Assembly: GCF_900626145.1 (NCBI RefSeq)
Contig: NZ_LR130816.1
Location: 580,580-597,508 of the forward strand
Source of the DNA: Intestinimonas timonensis
GTDB lineage: Bacteria; Bacillota; Clostridia; Oscillospirales; Oscillospiraceae
Length of the DNA stretch: 16,929 nt
Direction of reading: 5' to 3'
Below, one piece after another: positions 5,947-13,198 of the stretch (the first letter of the stretch is position 1; every line of letters starts with the position of its first letter). Under the pieces are notes generated by a model that saw only the letters and a program-made list of their open reading frames with translations, was not told where the DNA came from and ran no database searches. The position numbers and the translations under genes were made by a program.

Positions 5947-7161
5947 TTGAAACAGTCTGCAACGCCAGAGATCGTGAAGACCGTCTCAGTATCCCTGCTG
6001 GGCGGCTTTGCCCTGGAAGTGGACGGGGCCTCTCTGACGGACGATATCAATCGCTCTTTGAAGCTTTGGAGCGTGCTGGCCTATCTGACGCTGCACCGGG
6101 AGCGCGCAGTGCCCCAGTCGGAGTTCATCGAGCTCTTCTGGCCGGATGACCACAGCTCCAACCCGGTCAACGCGCTCAAAACGCTGCTCTACCGCATCCG
6201 TGCCATGCTGGAGCCGCTGTTTGGGCAGGAGATCCAGCCCATCCTGTCCCAGCGCGGAGCCTACATATGGAACCCGGCGGTGGGATGTACCCTGGACATC
6301 GACCGCTTTGAGGAGCTGTGCCGCCTGGGCGGTGACACCCAGCGGACGGCGGAGGAGCGCATGACCTCTTACCGGGAGGCGGTAGAGCTCTACAAGGGGG
6401 ATCTGCTGCCCAAGCTCAGCCACCAGATGTGGCTGGTGCCCATGGCCGTCCGGTACCATACGGCCTATATCGCGGCCGTGAAGGACTTTGCCGTCCTGCT
6501 GGATGAGGCCGCGCTCTACGAGGAGATGCATGAGGTCTGCGCCCGGGCCAGCGACCTGGACAACCTGGACGAGGGGCTGCACACCCTCATCGTCCGCGCC
6601 CTTCTGCGCCAGGGCAAGGATGCCGCCGCTCTGGAGCACTACGAGAAGGCCACCGACCTCCTCTACCGCAACCTGGGGGTGCGCCCCTCTGAGGAGCTGC
6701 GGTCCCTCTACAAGGAGATCATGGCCACCGAGAAGACCCTGGAGACCGACCTGGGGGTCATCATGAACGACCTGCGGGAGGCAGCCGCCCGGCCGGGAGC
6801 CTTCGTGTGCGAGTATGGCTTCTTCAAGGAGGCCTACCGGCTGGAGGTCCGCCGGGCCATCCGCAGCGGCACCTGCGTCCACCTGTGCCTCATCACCGTC
6901 TCCCTGCCTGACGGAGGCATGCCCCAGCTAAAGGTGCTCTCCAACACCATGGATCAGCTCCTGGATGTGCTGGTGAACAACCTGCGCCGGGGGGATGTGG
7001 TGTCCAAATTCAGCGGCGCCCAGTATGTCATCATGCTCCCCGCCGCCAACTATGAAGACAGCAACATGGTCATGGACCGGGTGGTCCGGGCCTTCTATCA
7101 GCAGCACCGGAGGAGCTTTTTGAAGCTCACGGTCCGGGTGCGGGAACTGGAGTTAAACTGA
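5947..7161 (+). CDS. SARP/BTAD-type transcriptional regulator with degenerate GGDEF-like C-terminus
   Basis: A 404-residue regulator. Residues about 10-105 form an OmpR/SARP-like winged helix (SVSLLGGFALEVDG, LKLWSVLAYLTLHRERAVPQ, then NPVNALKTLLYRIRAML and GAYIWNP). Residues about 110-260 match the bacterial transcriptional activation domain (DIDRFEELCRLG, EAVELYKGDLLPKL, then AALEHYEKATDLLYRNLGVRPSEEL). The last 120 residues look like a GGDEF fold (NNLRRGDVVSKFSGAQYVIMLP then NMVMDRVVRAF), but the GGDEF signature is replaced by FSGAQ. Cyclase activity is therefore not expected. I chose the TTG at 5947 because AGGTGG lies 8 nt upstream; a GTG at 5935 would add four residues but has no ribosome site. 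It probably controls its own operon (sortase, transglutaminase) and perhaps the divergent operon. The domain reading is from sequence pattern; the GGDEF call is less sure. Confidence 0.85.
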   Translation: MKQSATPEIVKTVSVSLLGGFALEVDGASLTDDINRSLKLWSVLAYLTLHRERAVPQSEFIELFWPDDHSSNPVNALKTLLYRIRAMLEPLFGQEIQPILSQRGAYIWNPAVGCTLDIDRFEELCRLGGDTQRTAEERMTSYREAVELYKGDLLPKLSHQMWLVPMAVRYHTAYIAAVKDFAVLLDEAALYEEMHEVCARASDLDNLDEGLHTLIVRALLRQGKDAAALEHYEKATDLLYRNLGVRPSEELRSLYKEIMATEKTLETDLGVIMNDLREAAARPGAFVCEYGFFKEAYRLEVRRAIRSGTCVHLCLITVSLPDGGMPQLKVLSNTMDQLLDVLVNNLRRGDVVSKFSGAQYVIMLPAANYEDSNMVMDRVVRAFYQQHRRSFLKLTVRVRELELN

Positions 7162-7165
7162 GCCT

Positions 7166-7882
7166 ATGAACAAAAAAACGAGAAGCGTACTCATCGCGGT
7201 CCTGGCGGTGGTGGCCGTGGTCTGTCTGGCCGTGGCCCTCTGGTCCTTTAACGGCGGGGAACCGGAGCCCACCCCCACGCCCACGCCGGTGGTTACCCCC
7301 AGCCCCACGCCCACGCCGGAGCCCACCGAGACGGGGGACCCCGACCTGGTGGACGGCCTGCCCGTGGGAGCCTGGCCCATCACCGAGGAGCGCAAAAACT
7401 ATGTGGAGGACAGCCTGACCCTCTACATCCCCTGCATCGGCATCACCCGTGCCGTCCACGACGGCACCGACGAGGCCACCCTCAACCGGGGCGTAGGCCT
7501 CTATGAGTACGCCCAGCTGCCCGGTGAGGGCAACCGCAACGTGTCCATGGCCGGACACCGCAACGGCATCGACAAGAACGGCAACATCACCCCCTATGCC
7601 CCCTTCTATTACATCGATCAGGTGGGGGAGGGCGACTACCTCTATCTCTACGACAGCGAGCACGTCTACCGCTACATCTATGACAGCACCTGGGTGGTGG
7701 AGCCCGACGACTGGAGCCCCATCGCCACCACGGGCTACTCCTGCATCACCATCACCTCCTGTGAGCCCATCGGCATCTCCGACCACCGGATTATCTGCCG
7801 TGGGGTGCTGGACCAGATTTTTGACTACACCGAGGACTTTGACTTTATCGCCAACGCATCTGAGGAGGGCGAGACTACATGA
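7166..7882 (+). CDS. Sortase with proline-rich stalk (class D/E-like)
   Basis: A 238-residue membrane-anchored cysteine transpeptidase that would attach sorting-signal proteins to the cell wall or to each other. An N-terminal basic stretch and hydrophobic anchor (residues 7-27) are followed by a Pro-Thr-rich linker (residues 33-55) and the sortase beta-barrel. Catalytic residues are visible: His131 in SMAGHRNG, Cys199 in ITITSCEP, and Arg208 in SDHRIICRG. The TxTxC-E/T-P-I-G...HR pattern is closest to class D or E. The ATG at 7166 is 4 nt after the regulator stop codon, with GGAG about 13 nt upstream. The stop overlaps the transglutaminase start. The C-terminus extends about 25 acidic residues past the barrel. 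No LPxTG-type substrate was found in the window. Confidence 0.93.
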   Translation: MNKKTRSVLIAVLAVVAVVCLAVALWSFNGGEPEPTPTPTPVVTPSPTPTPEPTETGDPDLVDGLPVGAWPITEERKNYVEDSLTLYIPCIGITRAVHDGTDEATLNRGVGLYEYAQLPGEGNRNVSMAGHRNGIDKNGNITPYAPFYYIDQVGEGDYLYLYDSEHVYRYIYDSTWVVEPDDWSPIATTGYSCITITSCEPIGISDHRIICRGVLDQIFDYTEDFDFIANASEEGETT

Positions 7883-8814
7883 GCATGAAACGAAATATCC
7901 TGAAGCGGGTGGGCGCCCTGGCGCTGGCCCTGGTGCTGCTGGGCGCCGCCGCCCTGGTGGTGGGCGCCGCCGGGCAGGACGCCAAGGCGGAAAAATCCGC
8001 CACCCTGCCCCAGAAGGCGGCACCCAAGACCGGCGTCACCGTCTACTCCAATGAGAAGGCCAGCGTGGACGCCTCCAACCTCTCTGAGGGCTGCCTCATG
8101 GTGAAGTACACCGGCGGCAAGAACGTCCGCATCAAGGTGCAGATCACCAAGAGCGGCGGAGTCACCTATACCTATGACCTCAACAACGCCGGGAATGTGG
8201 AGACCTTCCCCCTCACCGAGGGTGACGGCACCTACACTGTGAAGGTCTTTGAGAACACCTCGGGCACCAAGTACGCCCAAGCCTTCTCCACCTCGGTGAC
8301 CATGACCCTGCGCAACGACTTCCTGCCCTTCCTCTACCCCAATCAGTACGTGAACTACACCATGGACTCCCAGACCGTGGCCGTGGGCACACAGCTGTGC
8401 ACCAACAAGACCGACGACCTGTCCAAAGTGACCGCCGTCTTCGACTGGGTGGTGGACAACTTCACCTACGACTATGACAAGGCCGCCACCGTCCAGTCCG
8501 GCTATCTGCCGGTGGTAGACACGGTCCTGGCCGCCAAGAAGGGCATCTGCTTCGACTATGCCGCGGTGATGACCGCCATGCTCCGCAGCCAGAACATCCC
8601 CTGCAAGCTGGTGGTGGGCTACGCCGGTGAGACCTATCACGCCTGGATTAATGTGTATGTAGATGGTGTGGGCTGGATCGACAAGGCCATCTACTTTGAC
8701 GGCCAGAACTGGACCCTGATGGACCCCACCTTCACTTCTACCGGCAACCGCAGCCAGTCCATCATGCAGTACGTCACCGACTCCACCAACTACACCCAGA
8801 AGTACGCCTACTGA
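7879..8814 (+). CDS. Secreted transglutaminase-like (papain-fold) protein
   Basis: A 311-residue exported protein. The N-terminus is a signal peptide or anchor (MSMKRNILKR, then residues 11-31, rich in Ala/Leu/Val). A beta-rich region (residues 50-145) precedes a transglutaminase-like core. The catalytic triad is visible: Cys224 in KKGICFDYAAVMTAMLR, His254 in TYHAWINVYVDGVGWI, and Asp282 in LMDPTF. These bacterial proteins act as proteases, amidases or cross-linkers outside the cell; which one is unknown here. The ATG overlaps the sortase stop (ATGA), with GGAGGG at a good distance, so the pair is translationally coupled. There is no C-terminal sorting signal, so it is probably not itself a sortase substrate. 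The KTGICFDYA-like motif and lengths fit the family well. Confidence 0.92.
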   Translation: MSMKRNILKRVGALALALVLLGAAALVVGAAGQDAKAEKSATLPQKAAPKTGVTVYSNEKASVDASNLSEGCLMVKYTGGKNVRIKVQITKSGGVTYTYDLNNAGNVETFPLTEGDGTYTVKVFENTSGTKYAQAFSTSVTMTLRNDFLPFLYPNQYVNYTMDSQTVAVGTQLCTNKTDDLSKVTAVFDWVVDNFTYDYDKAATVQSGYLPVVDTVLAAKKGICFDYAAVMTAMLRSQNIPCKLVVGYAGETYHAWINVYVDGVGWIDKAIYFDGQNWTLMDPTFTSTGNRSQSIMQYVTDSTNYTQKYAY

Positions 8815-8859
8815 CGGCCGCCTGAAGGCGCCGTGCACCTTCCCGCATCGCCACCGATC

Positions 8860-8886
8860 TCGGGCGGCCCCGTCCGGGCCGCCCGA
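8860..8886 (+). terminator. GC-rich hairpin after the sortase-transglutaminase operon
   Basis: CGGGCGGCCC (8861-8870) pairs with GGGCCGCCCG (8876-8885) across CGTCC, with one more T-A pair outside. It is followed by ACGCTATTTTCC, so the T-tract is weak. It lies 46 bp after the transglutaminase stop and 37 bp before the pilC start, and may attenuate rather than fully stop transcription. Confidence 0.5.
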
Positions 8887-8922
8887 CGCTATTTTCCCAC
8901 CAATGTGAAAGAGGGGAACGCC

Positions 8923-9954
8923 ATGAACGGAACCACCGACAAGACCCTCACTGCCGACGAGCTCTCCGCCCTGTGCTGGCAGCTCTCCCAGCTGGGCAAG
9001 GCCGGTGTGCCCTGGAGCGAGTGCGCCGCACTGCTCCTGGAGGACAGCCAGCCGCCCCGGCTCAAGGCCGCCCTGGAGAAGCTCCGGGAGCCCCTGAGCA
9101 TGGGGGAGCCCCTGTCCGACGCCATGGAGGCGGCGGGGGATTACCCCCCCTACCTGCTGCGCATGGTCTCCATCGGCCAGGCCTCCGGCCGGCTGGACCG
9201 GGTCCTCGCCGCACTGTCCGACTACTACCGCCGGGAGGCGGACACCCTGGACGCCATCCGCCGGGCGGTGACCTATCCCGCCGTCATGGCCGCCCTCATC
9301 GCCCTGGTCTTCCTGGTGCTGGTGTCCCGGGTGCTCCCCGTCTTCTCCCGGGTTTTTGCCCAGATGGGAGCCGGCCTCTCTCCCACCGCCGCCGTGCTGC
9401 TGGGGTCCGGCTCCGGGGTGAAGTACGCCGCCTATGCCATCTCCATCCTGCTCCTCCTGGCCGCCGCCGCCCTGATCCTCTTCTTCCGGGGCGAGCGGGG
9501 CGTCCGCCTGCTGGGCAGGGGCAAGGTGGCCGAGGCCATCGCCAAGGGCCGTTTCACCTCCGCCATGGCCCTCATGCTTCAGAGCGGCCTGCCTATGGAT
9601 GAGGCCCTGGAGCGCACTGGGCAGCTCCTCTCCGATTCCCCCCTGGCCGGGCGCTTTGCCGACTGCCGCCGCCGGGCCGAGGAGGGCACCTCCTTCCCCC
9701 GGGCGGTAGAGGAGTCCGGGGTGCTCACCGGCCTCCAGGCCGGGCTTCTCTCCGCCGGCTTCCGTACCGGCACGCCCGAGGAGACCATGGCCGAGATCGC
9801 CCGCCGCTGCCAGAAGGAGGCCGACGAGAGCCTGAGCCGCCTGCTGGGGCGGTTCGAGTACGGCCTGGTCATCGCCCTGTGCGCGGCGGTGGGCTTGGTC
9901 CTGCTCTCCGTGATGCTCCCTCTGCTGGGGGTGCTCTCCGCCATTGGAGGGTGA
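8923..9954 (+). CDS. pilC: Type IV pilus / type II secretion platform protein (PilC/GspF family)
   Basis: A 343-residue inner-membrane platform protein that couples the pilus ATPases to pilin assembly. Two T2SSF domains are visible. The first ends with the family motif AVTYPAVMAALIALVFLVLV followed by SRVLPVFSRVFAQMG. The second runs through FTSAMALMLQSGLPMDEALE and ends with the final helix. Three membrane helices are seen, near residues 115-140, 165-187 and 310-335. The protein is shorter than typical PilC (about 400), lacking much of the N-terminal cytoplasmic extension. The ATG at 8923 follows GAAAGAGGGG; an upstream in-frame GTG at 8833 is rejected because it runs across the preceding hairpin. 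It is the first gene of a compact operon ending with pilT. Confidence 0.9.
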   Translation: MNGTTDKTLTADELSALCWQLSQLGKAGVPWSECAALLLEDSQPPRLKAALEKLREPLSMGEPLSDAMEAAGDYPPYLLRMVSIGQASGRLDRVLAALSDYYRREADTLDAIRRAVTYPAVMAALIALVFLVLVSRVLPVFSRVFAQMGAGLSPTAAVLLGSGSGVKYAAYAISILLLLAAAALILFFRGERGVRLLGRGKVAEAIAKGRFTSAMALMLQSGLPMDEALERTGQLLSDSPLAGRFADCRRRAEEGTSFPRAVEESGVLTGLQAGLLSAGFRTGTPEETMAEIARRCQKEADESLSRLLGRFEYGLVIALCAAVGLVLLSVMLPLLGVLSAIGG

Positions 9955-9958
9955 GGCC

Positions 9959-10270
9959 ATGAGGCATCTGCTGCGTTTTCTGCTGCCCGCCGTGGTGCTG
10001 GTGGTGGGACTCCCCCTGTGCCTGGGGGCCCTCAGCCAGACCCTGGGCAACCGGGCGGCGGCGGAGTCCCTGTCCCTGGTGGAGGAGAACGTCCGCCGGG
10101 CTGCTGTCCAGTGCTATGCCCTGGAGGGGGCCTATCCGCAAGACTTTGACTACCTGGCCGAGCGCTACGGCGTGGCGGTGGACGAGAGCCGCTGCCGGGT
10201 GGACTATATCTACATCGGCTCCAACCTGATGCCGGATATCACCGTGGTCCCCCTGGAGGGGAGCGCGTAA
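9959..10270 (+). CDS. Small single-pass membrane protein, pseudopilin (GspG)-like
   Basis: A 103-residue protein with an N-terminal hydrophobic helix (residues 5-25), a coiled helical stretch (AAAESLSLVEENVRRAAVQC) and a small globular end. The CYALEGAYPQDFDYLAERYG segment resembles the G-x-Y-P-x-x-x-x-x-L motif of GspG-type pseudopilins. It has no GFTLIE-type prepilin cleavage motif. It starts 4 nt after the pilC stop, with GGAGGGTGAGG as ribosome site. A role as a minor pilin or pilus assembly factor is inferred from context and shape only. Confidence 0.7.
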   Translation: MRHLLRFLLPAVVLVVGLPLCLGALSQTLGNRAAAESLSLVEENVRRAAVQCYALEGAYPQDFDYLAERYGVAVDESRCRVDYIYIGSNLMPDITVVPLEGSA

Positions 10271-10291
10271 AGGAAAGGGGGCGTGCCCCGG

Positions 10292-10783
10292 ATGGATCGT
10301 GAACACAGCGGACTGCGCTCTGCCGCCGTCCTGGCCCTGTGCGGACTCTTTGCCGTGCTGGCGGTGGGACTGGCCCTCCTGTCCAGCGGCGTCTACCGGA
10401 CGGCCGCCGGGGCCTCGAACGAGAACGACACCCGCCGCACCGCCCTCTCCTACCTCATCAACCAGGTCCGCCGGGCCGACCGGACCGGCGGTGTGGCGGT
10501 GGAGACCTTCGGGGGCGGCGACGCCCTGGCCCTCACCGAGACGGTGGAGGGTACCGACTATGTGACCATTCTCTACTGCCTGGACGGTCAGCTCATGGAG
10601 CTCTATGCCGAGGCGGGGAGCGGCCTGGGGCCCGCCGACGGTCTGGCGGTGCTGGCGCTGGAGGACCTGTCGGTGGAGACCGACGGAGCCATCATCACCT
10701 TTACCGTCACCGCTCCCGACGGCACCGTGTCCACCGCTTCGGTGTCCCCCCGGTGCGGCTATGAGGAGGTGGGGGAGCTGTGA
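10292..10783 (+). CDS. DUF4860-like membrane protein in pilus operon
   Basis: A 163-residue protein with one N-terminal membrane helix (about residues 9-32: AAVLALCGLFAVLAVGLALL). A beta-rich extracellular part follows (RRTALSYLINQVRRAD, then ALALTETVEGTDYVTILYCLDGQLMELYAEAG). The TALSYL-N-QVRRAD to Y..LDG.L.EL layout matches what I remember of DUF4860, and resembles the body of GspH/GspJ minor pseudopilins. The ATG at 10292 is preferred to a GTG at 10283, which lies too close to the AGGAAAGGGG ribosome site. Its stop codon overlaps the next start (GTGA). A pilus-related role is inferred from the operon. Confidence 0.75.
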   Translation: MDREHSGLRSAAVLALCGLFAVLAVGLALLSSGVYRTAAGASNENDTRRTALSYLINQVRRADRTGGVAVETFGGGDALALTETVEGTDYVTILYCLDGQLMELYAEAGSGLGPADGLAVLALEDLSVETDGAIITFTVTAPDGTVSTASVSPRCGYEEVGEL

Positions 10784-11190
10784 GAACCGTGCCCAAGTCC
10801 CGCCTGCTCCTGCTGGAGCTGGTGGCCGACCTCTTCATCTTTGCCCTGTGCGCCGTCGTGTGTGTGGCTCTGCTGGTCCAGGCCAGGTCCATGAGCGCCG
10901 AGAGCACGCAGCTCACCCAGGCGGTCTACATCGCCCAGGACGCTGCCGAGCGGCTCCGAGCGGGAGAGGAGATCTACAGCGGCTATACAGCCGACGGCAC
11001 CCCCGTCACCACTGTTCCGGCGGTGGGGCCCGGCTCCCTGGAGCCGGCGGTCAGCTCTGCCTGGCTGGACTATGTGGTCTATTATGAAGTAGGGGAGGAG
11101 ACCGTGGAGATCTCTGTGGTGCCCATGCTGGAGATCGGAAGCGATCACGCCGTCTACACCCTCACCGTCTGGAAGGAGGCCGTGCCATGA
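10780..11190 (+). CDS. Minor pseudopilin-like membrane protein
   Basis: A 136-residue protein starting at a GTG that overlaps the previous stop, with GAGGAGGTGGGGG just upstream. The N-terminus KSRLLLLELVADLFIF strongly recalls the type IV prepilin pattern G-F-T-L-I-E-L-L-V-A-L-A-I-F. It keeps a Glu at the +5 position and the following hydrophobic helix, but has Arg where the -1 Gly should be. After the helix come QAVYIAQDAAERLR and a small beta-rich domain, as in GspI/GspJ-like minor pilins. Whether it is processed is doubtful. The next gene overlaps by four bases. Confidence 0.72.
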   Translation: MRTVPKSRLLLLELVADLFIFALCAVVCVALLVQARSMSAESTQLTQAVYIAQDAAERLRAGEEIYSGYTADGTPVTTVPAVGPGSLEPAVSSAWLDYVVYYEVGEETVEISVVPMLEIGSDHAVYTLTVWKEAVP

Positions 11191-11570
11191 GCCGCAGGGA
11201 AAATTCCCCCGTGGGGGTGGGTGTGCTGACGGTGCTCACCATCCTGTTGGTGGTCATCCTGGCCGTCTTTTCCGCCCTGACGTATGCCTCAGCCCGGGCC
11301 GACCGGAACCTCTCCCGGATCAACGCCGACACCGTGACGGCCTGGTATGCCGCCGACGCCCAGGCCGCGGCGCTGCTGGAGGAATTTGAGGCGGGGAGCG
11401 AGGAGACCCTGGAGGCCACCCTCCCCATGACGGAGCGACAGAGCCTCTATGTCCGCTTCCAGCGGGAGGCCGACGGCACCGTCACCGTGCTGGACTGGCG
11501 GACCGTGACGGCGGAGGAGGAGACCGATGTGGGTTCCAACCTGCCGGTCTACGGCTCTGAGGACCGCTGA
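11187..11570 (+). CDS. Small single-pass membrane protein in pilus operon
   Basis: A 127-residue protein of unknown family. A membrane helix (residues 9-32, VGVGVLTVLTILLVVILAVF) is followed by a helical segment (DRNLSRINADTVTAWYAADAQAAALLEEFE) and a short beta-rich tail. The shape matches PilX- or GspK-like minor components, but I see no decisive motif. The ATG overlaps the previous stop codon (ATGA), and pilT follows 36 bp downstream. Function by context only. Confidence 0.7.
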   Translation: MSRRENSPVGVGVLTVLTILLVVILAVFSALTYASARADRNLSRINADTVTAWYAADAQAAALLEEFEAGSEETLEATLPMTERQSLYVRFQREADGTVTVLDWRTVTAEEETDVGSNLPVYGSEDR

Positions 11571-11606
11571 GGGCAATACTTTTTATGAGAAGGAGCTGCG
11601 TGCGCC

Positions 11607-12665
11607 ATGCCGCTCATTGACATTCTGAAGGAGGCCGTGTCCCGGGAGGCCTCCGATGTACTCATCATCGCCGGCCTGCCCGTGTCCTACAAGGTCAACG
11701 GCCGCATCGACCGGGTGGGGGATCGCCTTTTCCCCGACCACACCCAGGCTCTGTCCGAGGAGCTCTACGATCTGGCCAAACGGTCCATGAACCGCTTCCT
11801 GGAGACGGGAGACGACGACTTCTCCTTTGCCGTCCCCGGCCTGAGCCGTTTCCGGGTCAACGCCCTGCGGCAGCGCGGCTCCATGGCCCTGGTCATCCGG
11901 GTGGTGTCCTTCGTGCTGCCCGACCGGAACGCGCTGGGCATCCCGGACAACGTCATGGCCTTCGCCAACGCCCCCCACGGTCTGGTCCTCTTCACCGGTC
12001 CTGCGGGCAGCGGCAAGACCACCACCCTGGCCTGCATGGTAGACGCGGTGAACGAGAGCCGGGAGGCCCACGTCATCACCATTGAGGACCCCCTGGAGTA
12101 TCTCCACCACCACAAAAAGAGCGTGGTCACCCAGCGGGAGCTCTATACCGACACCCTGTCCTACGAGGCCGCCCTCCGGGCCGCTCTGCGGGAGGCGCCG
12201 GACATCATCCTGCTGGGAGAGATGCGGGACGCCGAGACCATCAAGGCCGCCGTCACTGCCGCCGAGACCGGCCATCTGGTTATCTCCACCCTCCACACCA
12301 TCGGCGCGGCCAACACAGTGGACCGCATCGTGGATTCCTTCCCGCCGGGACAGCAGCAGCAGATCCGCACCCAGCTCTCCCAGGCCCTGGAGGGCGTGGT
12401 GTCCCAGCAGCTGCTGCCCACCGTGGACGGCGCCCTGGTGCCCGCCTTTGAGGTGATGAACGTCACTCCAGCGGTGCGGAATATGATCCGGGAGTCCAAG
12501 GCCTTCCAGCTGGAGAGTGTCATCTCCACTTCGTCTGCCCTGGGCATGATCACCATGGACCAGAGCATCCTGGCCCTGCTGAAGGCGGGGCGGATCACCC
12601 GGGACACTGCCCTGCGCCACGCCTCCAATCCGGACTGGATGGAGAAGCGCTTTGCCACCCTTTGA
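11607..12665 (+). CDS. pilT: PilT-type twitching motility / pilus retraction ATPase
   Basis: A 352-residue hexameric secretion ATPase of the PilT subfamily, expected to power pilus retraction from the cytoplasmic side. The N-terminal PAS-like domain starts with SDVLIIAGLPVSYKVNGRI. The ATPase core has Walker A GPAGSGKT (131-138), Asp box ITIEDPLEY (157-165), Walker B IILLGEMRD (200-208) and His box GHLVISTLHT (222-231). The AVRNMIRE motif at 289-296 corresponds to the AIRNLIRE motif specific for PilT and needed for retraction, which favours PilT over PilB. The ATG at 11607 has GAAGGAG upstream. It belongs to the operon beginning with pilC, with one unknown gene after it. No extension ATPase is present in the window. 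Confidence 0.95.
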   Translation: MPLIDILKEAVSREASDVLIIAGLPVSYKVNGRIDRVGDRLFPDHTQALSEELYDLAKRSMNRFLETGDDDFSFAVPGLSRFRVNALRQRGSMALVIRVVSFVLPDRNALGIPDNVMAFANAPHGLVLFTGPAGSGKTTTLACMVDAVNESREAHVITIEDPLEYLHHHKKSVVTQRELYTDTLSYEAALRAALREAPDIILLGEMRDAETIKAAVTAAETGHLVISTLHTIGAANTVDRIVDSFPPGQQQQIRTQLSQALEGVVSQQLLPTVDGALVPAFEVMNVTPAVRNMIRESKAFQLESVISTSSALGMITMDQSILALLKAGRITRDTALRHASNPDWMEKRFATL

Positions 12666-12690
12666 GTTGAGAAAGGACGGGATCATAGCC

Positions 12691-13152
12691 ATGACCACCA
12701 CCAAGATCGACCATCAGAATGGGGTGCTCCGCATTTGTGTGGACCGGCTGGAGGGGAACCGGGCCGGCGGCCGGGTCTTCAGTCAGCGGCTCACGGCGCC
12801 CATGTCCTTTTCCGACCTGGGCGGTCTGCTGCTCCAGTTAGAGGCGCTGTTGGAGCGGCAGAATTTCCCACAGGCCTTCCAGCGTATGCGCTCCTTTACC
12901 AGTGAGGCGCCGGAGTACCCGGCGGGCCTGCTGCCCACCGGCGCCATGTCGGCGGAGACGGTGGCGGAGGCCAAGGGGGAGAAAGCCACCTTTGTGCTGC
13001 GCATCCTCACCCGGCAGAACGCCACCTGGCAGGGGGTGCTGGAGTGGCTGGAGGGGGAGCAGCGGAACAACTTCTCCAGCGATCTGGAGTTCCTCAAGCT
13101 GCTGGAGCAGGACCTTCGGCAGAGCGGTGGGGAAGCGTCTCAAAATAACTGA
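12691..13152 (+). CDS. Conserved-looking hypothetical protein, last gene of the pilus operon
   Basis: A 153-residue protein I do not recognise. No signal peptide or membrane segment, so probably cytoplasmic. The C-terminal half has KATFVLRILTRQNATWQGVL then EWLEGEQRNNFSSDLEFLKLL, an alpha/beta pattern that looks conserved. The N-terminal half includes a helical stretch (DLGGLLLQLEALLERQNFPQAFQ). The ATG at 12691 has GAAAGGA about 13 nt upstream; a TTG at 12652 inside pilT is rejected. It lies 25 bp after pilT and just before the shared terminator, so it is cotranscribed with the pilus genes. It may be a cytoplasmic accessory factor, but this rests only on position. Confidence 0.75.
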   Translation: MTTTKIDHQNGVLRICVDRLEGNRAGGRVFSQRLTAPMSFSDLGGLLLQLEALLERQNFPQAFQRMRSFTSEAPEYPAGLLPTGAMSAETVAEAKGEKATFVLRILTRQNATWQGVLEWLEGEQRNNFSSDLEFLKLLEQDLRQSGGEASQNN

Positions 13153-13162
13153 AAGAGAAATC

Positions 13163-13197
13163 AAAAGCGGGCGGACCAGAAGGTCCGCCCGCTTTTT
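13163..13197. terminator. Bidirectional intrinsic terminator between the pilus operon and the helicase gene
   Basis: AAAAGCGGGCGGACC (13163-13177) pairs perfectly with GGTCCGCCCGCTTTT (13182-13196) across an AGAA loop, followed by T on the plus strand and preceded by an A-run. It lies between convergent stop codons and serves both strands. Confidence 0.92.
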
Positions 13198-13198
13198 G

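Noticed and set aside
8005..8035. Possible sorting signal (LPQKAAPKTG) in the transglutaminase
   Set aside because: It is near the N-terminus, does not fit LPxTG, and is not followed by a hydrophobic segment and basic tail.
7825..10050. A 741-codon open frame on the minus strand
   Set aside because: It is antisense to the transglutaminase and pilC genes, with no family resemblance and a low-complexity Gly/His/Gln-rich product. Strong GC bias at third positions removes stops on the opposite strand.
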